Below are positions 1 to 12,260 of a DNA stretch of 64,000 nt, in pieces. Below the pieces are notes generated by a model, which ran no database searches, was not told the DNA's origin, and worked only from the letters and a program-made list of their open reading frames with translations. The first letter of the stretch is position 1; the number at the start of each line of letters is the position of its first letter. The position numbers and the translations under genes are program-made. The stretch comes from Ralstonia pickettii. Its GTDB lineage: Bacteria; Pseudomonadota; Gammaproteobacteria; Burkholderiales; Burkholderiaceae. The DNA is taken from NCBI RefSeq assembly GCF_000607165.1, contig NZ_JFZG01000026.1:1-64000 (forward strand), given 5' to 3'.

Positions 1-25
1 GACGGCCAACTGGCACCACGGAGGA

Positions 26-973
26 TCAGTGAATCAGCGGGGTGGGCGGCAACAGCTTGATGCCGGGCAGTTTGCATTGCGCGACCGCCTTGGCCACCGC
101 TTCAATCGCAGCGATGCGAGTGAAGCTCTTGCGCCATGCCAGCACAACGCGGCGGTCGGGCACCGGCTCCTGGAACGGCACGTAACTCAGCAGGTCGGTG
201 GCGGCAGGCTGCATGCTCGGCACCGACGTACGCGGCAGCACCGTAATGCCCACACCGCTGGCAACCATATGGCGGATCGTCTCCAGCGACGAACCTTCGA
301 ACGTCTTCTGGATACCGTCCGCGTTCTGCGAAAAGCGCGACAACTCCGGGCAGACGCCCAGCACGTGGTCGCGGAAGCAATGCCCGTTGCCCAGCAGCAG
401 CATGGTCTGCTGCTTGAGCGCCTCCGGGTCCACCGACGACGCCTTGGCCAGCTCGTGACCACGCGGCACCGCCACGACAAAGGGCTCGTCGTACAGCGGC
501 ACCGTCATCAGACCAGCCTCGGGAAACGGCTCGGCCATGATGGCGCAGTCGATCTCGCCCTGCTTGAGCAGCTCCACCAGCCGCACGGTGAAGTTCTCCT
601 GCAGCATCAGCGGCATCTGCGGGACGGTGTCGATCATCTGCTTGACAAGCGAGGGCAGCAGATACGGCCCGATCGTGTAGATCACCCCCAGGCGCAGCGG
701 CCCCGCCAGCGGGTCCATCCCCTGCTTGGCGATCTCGCGGATCGCCATCGTCTGTTCAAGCACACGCTGCGCCTGTGTGACGATCTGCTCGCCGACAGGC
801 GTAACGCTCACTTCCGACGCGCCGCGCTCGAAAATCTGCACGGCCAGTTCGTCTTCCAGCTTCTTGATGGCGACCGACAGCGTCGGTTGCGAGACGAAGC
901 AGGCCTCGGCGGCACGCCCAAAGTGGCGTTCCCGCGCGACGGCGACGATGTATTTCAGTTCAGTGAGCGTCAT
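26..973 (-). CDS. oxyR: OxyR, hydrogen-peroxide-sensing LysR-family regulator
   Basis: A 315-residue LysR regulator with an N-terminal winged helix-turn-helix (about residues 1-60) and a C-terminal sensing domain. The motif GHCFRDHVLGVC places cysteines at exactly 199 and 208, the redox pair that forms the regulatory disulfide in E. coli OxyR. The ATG at 973 is chosen over a TTG three codons upstream because MTLTELKY is the usual OxyR start. The gene is divergent from the metallophosphoesterase gene. The family activates catalase, peroxidase and iron-control genes under peroxide stress. The exact cysteine spacing separates it from other LysR proteins. Confidence 0.95.
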   Translation of the reverse strand: MTLTELKYIVAVARERHFGRAAEACFVSQPTLSVAIKKLEDELAVQIFERGASEVSVTPVGEQIVTQAQRVLEQTMAIREIAKQGMDPLAGPLRLGVIYTIGPYLLPSLVKQMIDTVPQMPLMLQENFTVRLVELLKQGEIDCAIMAEPFPEAGLMTVPLYDEPFVVAVPRGHELAKASSVDPEALKQQTMLLLGNGHCFRDHVLGVCPELSRFSQNADGIQKTFEGSSLETIRHMVASGVGITVLPRTSVPSMQPAATDLLSYVPFQEPVPDRRVVLAWRKSFTRIAAIEAVAKAVAQCKLPGIKLLPPTPLIH

Positions 974-1126
974 GACGATCAATCGGCTTGGGGATATCGA
1001 TAGATTTTACCAAGGGACGTGCGATGTTGCTTGGAGTTCGAACGGCGGCCCCGGCATTGACAACGCTGCCATCCGCCCCATCTTCCGTGAATGCGTTTCA
1101 ACGAAACAATAAGGAGCCGCCCCAGC

Positions 1127-2290
1127 ATGAGTGACGAACCTAACGGCAGCCGATCCCTGCCCCGCGGCAGGCGCCGCTTTCTGACAACGACAGTGGCGCT
1201 CATGGCAGCGCTGCACCTCTACATCGGATGGCGGCTCCTGCCGGATCTGGGCTGGAACGGCGCTGGCTGGGCTGCAGGCGTGATCTTCCTGCTCGTATCG
1301 ACGGTGATGATCCCGACTGGGATGGCGGCGCGCTTCGTGATCCGCCCGATTTCGCTGGCGGATCGCGTGAGCTGGTTTGGCGCGTTGCTGATGGGCCTAT
1401 TTTCGTCGCTGCTGGTCCTGACGCTGCTGCGGGACGTTGCGCTGATCGCGCTGCCACAGACTTATCGCCACGACTCGGCCCTGCTCGTCGTCGCCCTCAC
1501 CTTGCTGGTGACGCTGATCGGCTATGTCAATGCGCGCCGCATCCCCCGCGTCGCTCGGGTGACGGTGCCCATTGCGGACCTGCCAGCGCCGCTGCACGGC
1601 TTCACCATCGCGCAAATCACTGATCTGCATGTCGGCCCCACCATCAAGCGAGCGTATGTGGCCGGCGTGGTCGACCGGCTCAATGCGCTGCAACCGGATG
1701 TCATCGCCGTGACGGGCGATCTGGTGGACGGCGAGGTCGACGTGCTGCGTCCGCATATCGCGCCGCTGGCCGGCATGTCGGCTCGGCATGGCGTTTTTGC
1801 GGTGACGGGCAATCACGAGTACTACTCGGGCGTCGGCCCTTGGGTGTCTGAGTTCGAGCGGCTCGGCATGCGGGTGTTGATGAACGAGCATACGGTGCTT
1901 GAGCACGACGGCGCGCCGCTGGTGATCGCGGGGGTAACCGATTTCAGTGCTGGCAAGTTCGACGCTGCGCATGCGAGCGATCCGACGCGGGCGCTGGCGG
2001 GGTCGCCGTCCGGCGTGACGCCCACCATCCTCCTCGCGCATCAACCGCGCAGCGCTCCTGCCGCTGCAGAGGCCGGCTTCGACCTGCAACTATCGGGGCA
2101 CACGCATGGCGGCCAGTTCTGGCCGTGGAGCCTGTTTGTTCCGCTGCAGCAGCCCTTTACGGCTGGGTTGCACAAGCTCGGGCGCCTGTGGATCTACACC
2201 AGCCGAGGCACGGGATATTGGGGCCCGCCCAAGCGGTTCGGGGCGCCGTCGGAGATCACGCTGATACGGCTGGAGCCGGCCGTCGGCTAA
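1127..2290 (+). CDS. Membrane-anchored metallophosphoesterase (YaeI/YkuE-like)
   Basis: A 387-residue protein with about four N-terminal membrane segments (roughly 18-38, 45-68, 80-105 and 115-135) followed by a calcineurin-like phosphoesterase domain. The metal-binding motifs are in order: D166-x-H168 (TDLHVG), GDLVDG with D198, GNHE with N229/H230, and GHTHGG with H325/H327. The start at 1127 has AAGGAG ten bases upstream and excludes 12 codons that would run into the promoter region. Relatives act on phosphodiester or lipid-like substrates at the membrane, but the substrate here is unknown. It appears monocistronic. Confidence 0.85.
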   Translation: MSDEPNGSRSLPRGRRRFLTTTVALMAALHLYIGWRLLPDLGWNGAGWAAGVIFLLVSTVMIPTGMAARFVIRPISLADRVSWFGALLMGLFSSLLVLTLLRDVALIALPQTYRHDSALLVVALTLLVTLIGYVNARRIPRVARVTVPIADLPAPLHGFTIAQITDLHVGPTIKRAYVAGVVDRLNALQPDVIAVTGDLVDGEVDVLRPHIAPLAGMSARHGVFAVTGNHEYYSGVGPWVSEFERLGMRVLMNEHTVLEHDGAPLVIAGVTDFSAGKFDAAHASDPTRALAGSPSGVTPTILLAHQPRSAPAAAEAGFDLQLSGHTHGGQFWPWSLFVPLQQPFTAGLHKLGRLWIYTSRGTGYWGPPKRFGAPSEITLIRLEPAVG

Positions 2291-2478
2291 ACCCTAAGAG
2301 TGGGCATTCGACGAAGAACCCTGCGACCTCAACGTCTTGCGGCCTGCCGATTCTGCCCGCACCGCCGCAGTGCATACGAAAGTTGTAACGGCGCCTCAAC
2401 CCGGCGACATTTCGGTCTATGCCGTTCGGGTGACGGGCTAAAATCGCGCGACTCACTGCTACACCCGCGCCGCGCCTC

Positions 2479-3498
2479 ATGCCGTTCGACCACCCGCATC
2501 TGCAAAACCCCGCCACGCTCCTTGAAATCGTGCGAGCACAGTCAGAGATCGCCAAGCTGGGCACGGATCTGGGCGCGATCATGGCGCTGGTCACCGAGCG
2601 GGCACAGCATCTGACGTGCGCGACGGGGGCGGTCGTCGAATTGGCGGAAGGCGATGAGATGGTGTACTGCGCCACTTCGGGCCTGACCGAAACGCTGCTG
2701 GGCCTGCGCCTGGCGCGCAAGGGAAGCCTGTCGGGTCTGTGCGTGCAGACCAGCGAAATCCTGCAATGCACAGACTCCGAAACCGACGCGCGCGTCGACC
2801 GCGAAGCCTGTCGCCGCGTGGGTTTGCGCTCGATGGTGGTCACGCCGCTGCGGCATCTCGACACCACGGTCGGCGTGCTCAAGCTGGTGGCACCGGAGGT
2901 AGGCGCCTTCAGCGAAAGCGACATCAGCGTGTTGGAATTGATGTCCGAGCTGATCGCGGCGGCCATGTTCCACGCCGCCAACGCAGAGCGTGATCAGTTA
3001 TATCTGCGCGCCACGCACGACGCGCTGACCGACCTCCCCAACCGCGCGCTGTTCTATGACCGCCTGCGGCAGTCGATCCATCTGGCACAACGCGCGCATG
3101 GCGGCTTGGGTGTGCTCAATGTCGACATGGACAATCTCAAGCTCATCAATGATCGCCATGGCCACCGTGCCGGTGATGCAGCCATTCGCGAGACCGCACA
3201 GCGCATGGGCCGCACTGCACGGCGCTCCGACACGGTGGCGCGCGTGGGCGGTGACGAGTTTGCCGTGATCCTGCCGGGCATTGTCGCGCGGGCCGATGCG
3301 CAGGCGCAAAGCGAGCGGCTCATTGAGGAGGTGCAGCAACCGTACGTGTTCGAAGGCCAGCCGCTGGATCTGCGCGTGAGCATCGGCGTGGCGGTGATGC
3401 CCGAAGACGGCACCGAGATCACGGCCCTGCTTGATCAGGCCGATCGCGAGATGTACACCGCCAAGCGCTTGCGCAAGCAGGCCCAGTTGGCGCACTAA
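2479..3498 (+). CDS. GAF-GGDEF diguanylate cyclase
   Basis: A 339-residue soluble protein. A GAF sensor domain occupies about residues 20-165 and a GGDEF domain about 175-335. The active-site motif GGDEF is intact near residue 257. RRSD lies five residues before it, matching the RxxD inhibitory site through which c-di-GMP represses its own synthesis. It should therefore make c-di-GMP from two GTP under control of an unknown GAF ligand. No membrane segment is seen. It sits alone, converging on recG with only 20 bases between the stop codons. Confidence 0.88.
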   Translation: MPFDHPHLQNPATLLEIVRAQSEIAKLGTDLGAIMALVTERAQHLTCATGAVVELAEGDEMVYCATSGLTETLLGLRLARKGSLSGLCVQTSEILQCTDSETDARVDREACRRVGLRSMVVTPLRHLDTTVGVLKLVAPEVGAFSESDISVLELMSELIAAAMFHAANAERDQLYLRATHDALTDLPNRALFYDRLRQSIHLAQRAHGGLGVLNVDMDNLKLINDRHGHRAGDAAIRETAQRMGRTARRSDTVARVGGDEFAVILPGIVARADAQAQSERLIEEVQQPYVFEGQPLDLRVSIGVAVMPEDGTEITALLDQADREMYTAKRLRKQAQLAH

Positions 3499-3518
3499 AA
3501 AACTGTGCGCCGCCGGCC

Positions 3519-5666
3519 TTAAACGCGCAGGTAGTGCTCGCGCTCGCCCAGCCAGCGCTTGAGATGGGTGTCGACGGCTTCTGGAAAGCGGGCCAGCATG
3601 TCGTCCGCCGCTCCTTGGGCAAATTCGACGAGCCAAGCATCGTGGTTCAGATCGGCAAAGCGCAGCATGGCTTCGCCCGACTGCCGCGCGCCCAGGAATT
3701 CGCCGGGGCCGCGGATCTCCAGATCGCGCCGGGCGATTTCGAAACCATCGGTGGTCTCGCGCATGGTCTGCAGACGCTGCTTGGCCGTCGGCGACAGAGG
3801 CGCCTGATACAGCAGCACGCACACCGATTCCGCCGTCCCGCGCCCCACCCGCCCGCGTAGCTGATGCAACTGCGCAAGGCCAAAGCGCTCGGCATGCTCG
3901 ATCACCATCAACGAGGCATTGGGCACATCCACACCGACCTCAATGACGGTGGTGGCCACCAGCACGTGCAGCTCGCCGCCGGCGAAGGCGCTCATCACGG
4001 CGGCCTTCTCGGCGGATGGCAGACGTCCGTGCACGAGGCCCACCTTCAAACCTTCCAGACTCTGGGAAAGCGTCTCGAAGGTGTCGACGGCGGTCTGCAG
4101 CTGCAGCGCCTCGCTCTCTTCGATCAGCGGGCAAACCCAATAGACCTGCCGACCTTCGCGTGCGGCAGCGTAGATGCGTTCAATCACTTCGTCGCGGCGC
4201 GCATCGTTCACCAGGCGCGTGACGATGGGCGTGCGGCCGGGCGGCAATTCGTCGATGGCAGAGACGTCGAGATCGGCGTAATACGTCATTGCCAGCGTGC
4301 GCGGGATGGGCGTGGCGGACATCATGAGTTGGTGCGGCACCTGGGCGTTGGCGGCGGGCGCATCGCCATTGCCAGCCTTGCCCCGCAACGCCAGACGTTG
4401 CGCCACGCCAAAGCGATGCTGTTCATCCACCACGGCCAGGCCGAGCCGCGCGAACGTGACCGCGTCCTGGATCAGCGCGTGCGTGCCGATCACGAGTTGC
4501 GCCGTGCCAGCCGCCACGCGCGCGGCCGCCTCGTCCTTCTGCTTGCGCTTGAGACTGCCGGCCAGCCAGACGATGTCCACGCCCAGCGGTTCCAGCCACG
4601 CAGAAAGCTTGCGGTAGTGCTGCTCAGCCAGCAGCTCGGTCGGCGCCATCAGGGCGGCCTGCCAGCCGGCGTCGATGGCCTGACACGCTGCCAGCGCGGC
4701 AATGACGGTTTTGCCGCTACCCACGTCGCCCTGCAGCAACCGCTGCATCGGGTACGGGTGCGCAAGGTCGGCACGGATCTCTTCCCACACGCGCGCCTGC
4801 GCGCCGGTCAGCTTGAACGGCAGCGCATTCATGAAGCGCGCGAGCAGCCCATCCTTACCGCTGTCGCGCAGGATGGGCGCATTGCGCATGCGACGCGCGG
4901 CCTGCGCACGCTTGAGCGACAGCTGCTGCGACAGCAGTTCATCAAACTTGATGCGCAGCCACGCCGGGTGCGTACGCTCGACGAGGCTGTGCTCGTCGAC
5001 ATCGGGCGTCGGTTGATGCAACAGGCGCACGGCATCGGCCGGCGTCATCAGCTTGAGCGGCGCTAGCGGCCCAGTGATGAGGCTGTTCGGCAGTGTTTCC
5101 GGCAGTGGCGTGCGCGTGAGCGCGTTCAGGATCGCCTTGCGCAGATAGGCCTGCGCCACACCAGCCGTGCTCGGATACACCGGTGTCAGGCGGTCGGGCA
5201 GCGGTTCATCTTCCGCCACGGCGCGCACGGTCGGGTGCACCATCTCGGCGCCGAAGAAGCCACCGCGCACCTCGCCGCGCACGCGCAGGCGCACGCCTTC
5301 GGCCATCTGCTTGACTTGGCTGCCGTAGAAATTGAGAAAACGCAGAACCAGCTCGCCCGAGTCATCGGCGATATGCACGACGAGTTGCCTGCGCGGCCGG
5401 AACGCCACTTCATTGCGCGTGACCGTGCCTTCGACCTGCGCGGCCCAGCCAGTATTGGCCCGGGCCGTGGCTTCGACAATGGTCAGGAGCATGGTTTCGT
5501 CCTCGTAGCGCATCGGCAGATGCAGGACGAGATCGACGTCGCGGTGCAGGCCAAGCTTGGCCAGTTTGTCCGCCGGGCGGGCGGTCTTGGCTGCTGCCTT
5601 GGCTGGCTTGTCTGCCGGGGCTGCGCGTTTTGGCTTCGGTGCCGGCGCAGTATCAGCGTCGGGCAT
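3519..5666 (-). CDS. recG: ATP-dependent DNA helicase RecG
   Basis: A 715-residue helicase that reverses stalled replication forks and processes branched recombination intermediates. Visible parts are an N-terminal OB-fold wedge domain, the Walker A motif GDVGSGKT near residue 315, the DEQH box (VVDEQHRFG) near 410, and the late motif QLRGRVGRG. The open frame runs 42 codons further upstream, but that stretch is basic and unlike RecG and overlaps the queA leader, so the ATG at 5666 is chosen. An Ala/Lys/Pro-rich N-terminal tail remains (about residues 1-35). It is divergent from queA. Confidence 0.95.
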   Translation of the reverse strand: MPDADTAPAPKPKRAAPADKPAKAAAKTARPADKLAKLGLHRDVDLVLHLPMRYEDETMLLTIVEATARANTGWAAQVEGTVTRNEVAFRPRRQLVVHIADDSGELVLRFLNFYGSQVKQMAEGVRLRVRGEVRGGFFGAEMVHPTVRAVAEDEPLPDRLTPVYPSTAGVAQAYLRKAILNALTRTPLPETLPNSLITGPLAPLKLMTPADAVRLLHQPTPDVDEHSLVERTHPAWLRIKFDELLSQQLSLKRAQAARRMRNAPILRDSGKDGLLARFMNALPFKLTGAQARVWEEIRADLAHPYPMQRLLQGDVGSGKTVIAALAACQAIDAGWQAALMAPTELLAEQHYRKLSAWLEPLGVDIVWLAGSLKRKQKDEAAARVAAGTAQLVIGTHALIQDAVTFARLGLAVVDEQHRFGVAQRLALRGKAGNGDAPAANAQVPHQLMMSATPIPRTLAMTYYADLDVSAIDELPPGRTPIVTRLVNDARRDEVIERIYAAAREGRQVYWVCPLIEESEALQLQTAVDTFETLSQSLEGLKVGLVHGRLPSAEKAAVMSAFAGGELHVLVATTVIEVGVDVPNASLMVIEHAERFGLAQLHQLRGRVGRGTAESVCVLLYQAPLSPTAKQRLQTMRETTDGFEIARRDLEIRGPGEFLGARQSGEAMLRFADLNHDAWLVEFAQGAADDMLARFPEAVDTHLKRWLGEREHYLRV

Positions 5667-5797
5667 AGGAGCAGCATCAGTGGCGGAACGGGCGCGAGGC
5701 GGCACAGGGCGTTTACAATGGCGAACTTTGCGAGTCGCCCGATTGTACCGGCGCCCGCCACCATCACTTGGCGCAATCCACGTCTGCGCCACTTTTC

Positions 5798-8013
<2,216 letters not shown>

Positions 8014-8118
8014 CCCCGCTCCACAGGGCGCCAGGCGCGCCCATTTGCCGCGGCACCGCAATGGTAGAATGTCGGGTCCGATTTTTGACCGATTGACGAA
8101 CCATTACGGAGTTCTGAC

Positions 8119-8451
8119 GTGTTCCTGATTTCCGACGCTTACGCGCAAACTGCACCGGCTGTTGGTGGTGCCGCGGGTGGCCTGATGAGCTTCCTGCCCA
8201 TCATCCTGATGTTCGTGGTGCTGTGGTTCATCATGATCCGCCCGCAAATGAAGCGCCAGAAAGAAACCAAGGCGATGCTCGAAGCCTTGGCCAAGGGCGA
8301 CGAAGTCGTCACCGCCGGTGGCATTCTGGGCAAGGTCAGCAAGGTGGCTGAGCAGTACGTCACCGTGGAGATCGCTGCCAACACCGAAATCACCGTCCAG
8401 AAGAGCGCCGTGACGACCGTGCTGCCCAAGGGCACGCTCAAGGCACTGTAA
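8119..8451 (+). CDS. yajC: Sec translocon accessory protein YajC
   Basis: A 110-residue single-span inner-membrane protein that associates with SecDF and SecYEG. One hydrophobic segment lies at about residues 18-39 (FLPIILMFVVLWFIMI) and is followed by the family motif RPQMKRQKE. The start codon is GTG at 8119, supported by TACGGAG seven bases upstream. It lies between tgt and secD, and a -10-like TAGAAT at 8065-8070 suggests possible separate transcription. Confidence 0.93.
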   Translation: MFLISDAYAQTAPAVGGAAGGLMSFLPIILMFVVLWFIMIRPQMKRQKETKAMLEALAKGDEVVTAGGILGKVSKVAEQYVTVEIAANTEITVQKSAVTTVLPKGTLKAL

Positions 8452-8562
8452 ATCGGCCCATCCCGGCGCCGCGCACGATTGCGCTGGCGCCGGAACCCCA
8501 GGCAGCGCCTATTCTAAGAATCCGCGCCCGCGCCTCTCGGCGTCGCCTCTCTGCATTCCAAG

Positions 8563-10452
8563 ATGAATCGCTATCCGCTCTGGAAATACATTGTGATCCT
8601 GGTGGCGCTTGCCATTGGGTTCCTCTATACGCTGCCGAACTTCTTCGGTGAGGCGCCTGCTGTGCAGGTGTCTTCAGGCAAGGCCACCGTCAAGGTCGAC
8701 CTGAACGTGCAAAAGCAGGTCGAAAGCCTGCTGGCCGCGGCCAGCATTCAGCCCAACGGTGTGTTCTTCGACAACAACGGAACCTCCGCCAGCGTGCGCG
8801 TGCGCTTTGCCGACACCGACACGCAGCTCAAGGCCAAGGACGTCCTGGCGCGCGGCCTGAACACTGATCAAGCCGATCCGACCTACATCGTGGCGCTGAA
8901 CCTGCTGCCGGGCTCGCCGCGCTGGTTGAGTGGCGCGCCGTTCTTTGCCAAGCCGATGTTCCTGGGCCTCGATTTGCGCGGTGGCGTGCACTTCCTGCTG
9001 CAGGTCGACATGAACGGTGCCGTGACGAAGAAGCTCGACTCGCTGGCCGGCGACATCCGTACGCAACTGCGCGACAAGGGTATCCGCCACAACGGTATCG
9101 ACCGCAACAACAACACGATCACGATCAAGTTCAGCACCCCGGACGAGGCCGACCGCGCCCGTGCGCTGCTGGCCGATTCGACCCGCGAACTGGCCTACAC
9201 CGTGGACAAGAGCGCAGACGGCGCCACGCTCACCGGTACCTTCACCGCCGCTGCGATGAAGGAAGTGCAGGACAACGCAGTCAAGCAGAACATCGTTACG
9301 CTGCATAACCGGGTGAATGAACTCGGCGTGGCTGAACCGGTGATCCAGCAGCAGGGTCCGGACCGCATCGTCGTGCAACTGCCCGGCGTGCAGGACACGG
9401 CCAAGGCCAAGGACATCATTGGCCGCACCGCCACACTGGAAGCGCGCCTGGCAGATCCGAACGCGCCGCTCGTGCCGCGTGCCGGCGATCCGGTGCCGCT
9501 GGGCGACGAACTGTTCACGCAAGGCCGCAGCGCTCCGGTGCTGCTGCAAAAGCAGGTGATCTTCACGGGTGACCGCATCACCAGCGCTTCGGCCGGCTTC
9601 GACCAGAATCACAACTCGTCGGTCGACATCACGCTCGACGGCCAGGGCGGCCGCATGCTGCGCGATGTCTCGCGTGACAACATCGGCAAGCGCATGGGCA
9701 TCGTGCTCTTTGAAAAGGGCAAGGGCGAAGTGCTGACGGTGGCGACCATCCAGTCAGAACTGGGCTCGCGCTTCCAGATCACTGGCATGGGCTCGACCGA
9801 GGCAGCTTCGGATCTGGCGCTGCTGCTGCGCGCAGGCTCGCTGGCGGCGCCAATGGAGATCATCGAAGAGCGCACCATCGGCCCGTCGCTGGGTGCCGAC
9901 AACATCAAGAAGGGTTTCGATTCAGCGCTGTACGGCTTCCTCGCCATCTCGGTGTTCATGGTGCTGTACTACATGCTGTTCGGTGCGTTCTCGGTGGCAG
10001 CCCTGGGTGTCAACGTGTTCCTGCTGATCGCCCTGCTCTCCATGCTGCAGGCCACGCTCACGCTGCCGGGTATCGCGGCAATCGCACTGGCGCTCGGTAT
10101 GGCCATTGACGCCAACGTGCTGATCAACGAGCGCGTGCGTGAAGAACTGCGCGGCGGCGCATCGCCGCAGATGGCCATCGCCGCCGGTTTCGACCGTGCA
10201 TGGGCGACCATCCTCGATTCGAACGTGACCACGCTTATCGCCGGCCTGGCGCTGATTGCCTTCGGTTCGGGTCCGGTGCGCGGCTTCGCGATCGTGCACT
10301 GCCTGGGGATCGGCACGTCGATGTTCTCGGCAGTGTTCTTCAACCGCGGTCTCGTGAACCTCTGGTACGGCCGCAAGAAGAAGCTGCAGAGCGTCGCCAT
10401 CGGGCAGGTGTGGAAGCCGGGCAATGCGAACACAGAATCGCCCGCCAAGTAA
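8563..10452 (+). CDS. secD: Protein translocase subunit SecD
   Basis: A 629-residue inner-membrane protein with one N-terminal span, a large periplasmic region and five C-terminal spans. With SecF it uses the proton gradient to complete protein export through SecYEG. The first periplasmic motif GLDLRGGVHFLL and the RND-type block GMAIDANVLINERVREELR are present. secF follows after 78 bases. Length and motif order are normal for the family. Confidence 0.96.
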   Translation: MNRYPLWKYIVILVALAIGFLYTLPNFFGEAPAVQVSSGKATVKVDLNVQKQVESLLAAASIQPNGVFFDNNGTSASVRVRFADTDTQLKAKDVLARGLNTDQADPTYIVALNLLPGSPRWLSGAPFFAKPMFLGLDLRGGVHFLLQVDMNGAVTKKLDSLAGDIRTQLRDKGIRHNGIDRNNNTITIKFSTPDEADRARALLADSTRELAYTVDKSADGATLTGTFTAAAMKEVQDNAVKQNIVTLHNRVNELGVAEPVIQQQGPDRIVVQLPGVQDTAKAKDIIGRTATLEARLADPNAPLVPRAGDPVPLGDELFTQGRSAPVLLQKQVIFTGDRITSASAGFDQNHNSSVDITLDGQGGRMLRDVSRDNIGKRMGIVLFEKGKGEVLTVATIQSELGSRFQITGMGSTEAASDLALLLRAGSLAAPMEIIEERTIGPSLGADNIKKGFDSALYGFLAISVFMVLYYMLFGAFSVAALGVNVFLLIALLSMLQATLTLPGIAAIALALGMAIDANVLINERVREELRGGASPQMAIAAGFDRAWATILDSNVTTLIAGLALIAFGSGPVRGFAIVHCLGIGTSMFSAVFFNRGLVNLWYGRKKKLQSVAIGQVWKPGNANTESPAK

Positions 10453-10530
10453 TCACGCCACCCACAACGAATCTCGCATAACCGGCACCGCCCCCGGCAC
10501 AAAAGGGGCGGTCGCCACAAAGGGCAGACC

Positions 10531-11502
10531 ATGGAGTTTTTCCGCATCCGCCGCGACATTCCGTTCATGAAGCACGCGTTGATTCTCAACGCGCTGTCGT
10601 TCCTGACGTTTATCGCCGCTGTCTTCTTCCTGTTCCACAAGGGCCTGCACCTGTCGGTGGAGTTCACTGGCGGTACGGTGATGGAAGTCGCTTACACCCA
10701 GGCCGCCGATCTGCCGAAGATCCGCGGCGACGTTGAGAAGCTCGGCTATGCCGACGCCCAGGTGCAGAACTTCGGCACCTCGCGCGACGTGATGATCCGC
10801 CTGCCGCTCAAGACCGGTCCGGATGGCAAGCCCATCGCCTCGGCCGTGCAAAGCCAGCAGGTGATGACGGCCCTGAACGCCGCCAACCCTGACGCCAAGC
10901 TGCAGCGTGTTGAGTTCGTCGGCCCGCAGGTCGGCAAGGAACTCGCCACCGACGGCCTGCTGGCGCTGCTGTTCGTGGTGATCGGCATCGTGATCTACCT
11001 GTCGATCCGCTTCGAATGGAAGTTTGCCGTGGCGGGTGTGATCGCCAACCTGCACGACGTCGTGATCATCCTGGGCTTCTTCGCATTCTTCCAGTGGGAG
11101 TTCTCGCTGTCGGTGCTGGCGGGGGTGCTGGCGGTGCTGGGCTATTCGGTCAACGAATCCGTGGTGATTTTCGACCGGATCCGCGAAGCGTTCCGCAAGT
11201 ACCGCAAGATGAATACGCACGAGGTGATCGATCACGCGATTACCAGCACCATCTCGCGCACGATCATCACCCACGGGTCAACCGAAATGATGGTGGTGTC
11301 GATGCTGGTATTCGGCGGCCCGACGCTGCACTACTTCGCCGTGGCCCTGACGATCGGTATTCTGTTCGGCATCTACTCGTCGGTGTTTGTGGCTGCTGCG
11401 CTGTGCATGTGGCTGGGCGTCAAGCGCGAAGACCTGGTCAAGTCTGAGAAGAAGGCCGGTGGGCCGAAAGAAGACGATCCGAACTTTGGCGCGCAGGTTT
11501 GA
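10531..11502 (+). CDS. secF: Protein translocase subunit SecF
   Basis: A 323-residue partner of SecD with six predicted membrane spans. The signature VEFTGGTVMEV lies near the N-terminus and the spans near the C-terminus carry GYSVNESVVIFDRIRE, the conserved RND-like segment. It is the last gene of the queA-tgt-yajC-secD-secF run and is followed by a strong intrinsic terminator at 11,551-11,575. Confidence 0.96.
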   Translation: MEFFRIRRDIPFMKHALILNALSFLTFIAAVFFLFHKGLHLSVEFTGGTVMEVAYTQAADLPKIRGDVEKLGYADAQVQNFGTSRDVMIRLPLKTGPDGKPIASAVQSQQVMTALNAANPDAKLQRVEFVGPQVGKELATDGLLALLFVVIGIVIYLSIRFEWKFAVAGVIANLHDVVIILGFFAFFQWEFSLSVLAGVLAVLGYSVNESVVIFDRIREAFRKYRKMNTHEVIDHAITSTISRTIITHGSTEMMVVSMLVFGGPTLHYFAVALTIGILFGIYSSVFVAAALCMWLGVKREDLVKSEKKAGGPKEDDPNFGAQV

Positions 11503-11550
11503 AGACCCTGCTACGCGCTGCCCCGAGGATTCATCCCTCGGGCAACAAAA

Positions 11551-11575
11551 AAGCCCCGCAACTGCGGGGCTTTTT
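11551..11575. terminator. Bidirectional intrinsic terminator after secF
   Basis: A nine-base-pair stem, AAGCCCCGC / GCGGGGCTT, with an AACT loop. A run of A lies on the left and a run of T on the right, so it can end secF transcription on the plus strand and the yceI operon on the minus strand. Confidence 0.9.
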
Positions 11576-11599
11576 CTTTGGCTGTGGCGATCGCGTGGC

Positions 11600-12196
11600 T
11601 TACTGCTGTGCGACGTTGGTGTCTTGCTTGATGCCTTCCACCTGAATCTTCAGCTTGGTTTCCATGTTGAAACCGTAAGCCTTGCCGTAATCGACGCCGA
11701 AGTCGTCGCGCTTGAACTTCATCTCGGCATCGGCGCCGCAGACTTCACGCTTGAGCATCGGGTGCGGCATGCACTTGAACGCGTCGATTTCCAGCTTGGC
11801 CGGCTTGGTCACGCCATGCAGCGTCAACTGGCCTTCGGCTTCGGTCGGCACGTCGCCCTTGAACTTCGTGAAGTTGCCCTTGAACGAGGCGGTCGGGTAC
11901 TTGGCCACGTCGAAAATCTCGGCGCTTTTGGCGTGCTCGTTCATCTTGGCGAGACCGAAGTCGATGCTGTCGGTCTGCACGGTCACGTCAATGCTGCCGG
12001 TCTTGGCTGCGCGATCCAGCGTCACGGTGCCGCTGGACTTCTCGAACTTGCCACGCCACTTCGACAGACCGCCCATGTGGTCGGCTTCAAAGCTCGGGTA
12101 CGTATGGCTCGGATCGAGCTGGTACGTAGCGGGGGCAGCAAAGGCGGCGGTGGCGGCAACAGCGGACAGGGCGGCAACGAGGATACGCAATTTCAT
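11600..12196 (-). CDS. YceI-family periplasmic protein (first copy)
   Basis: A 198-residue protein with a cleavable signal peptide (about residues 1-20, ending AAFA) and a YceI lipocalin-like beta barrel. The start of the mature region, [19 protein letters not shown], is typical. Family members bind polyisoprenoid lipids such as ubiquinone precursors in the periplasm. It is the last gene of a cytochrome b561-yceI-yceI run. Two cysteines ([12 protein letters not shown]) are unusual for YceI and could form a disulfide. Confidence 0.85.
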   Translation of the reverse strand: MKLRILVAALSAVAATAAFAAPATYQLDPSHTYPSFEADHMGGLSKWRGKFEKSSGTVTLDRAAKTGSIDVTVQTDSIDFGLAKMNEHAKSAEIFDVAKYPTASFKGNFTKFKGDVPTEAEGQLTLHGVTKPAKLEIDAFKCMPHPMLKREVCGADAEMKFKRDDFGVDYGKAYGFNMETKLKIQVEGIKQDTNVAQQ

Positions 12197-12260
12197 GAGA
12201 ACTCCTGCGGAATAAAAGGCGGCACACGAGGGCCGAAAAACGTTGGATTGAGACTTCTGA

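Noticed and set aside
29-1003. A 324-codon open frame antisense to oxyR
   Set aside because: It is Arg/His/Gln-rich, has no family motif and mirrors a confirmed gene. Such frames are common opposite GC-rich genes.
8045-8070. A TTGCCG with TAGAAT pair upstream of yajC
   Set aside because: The spacer is only 14 bases, so it was not listed as a promoter. The -10-like word alone is noted with yajC.
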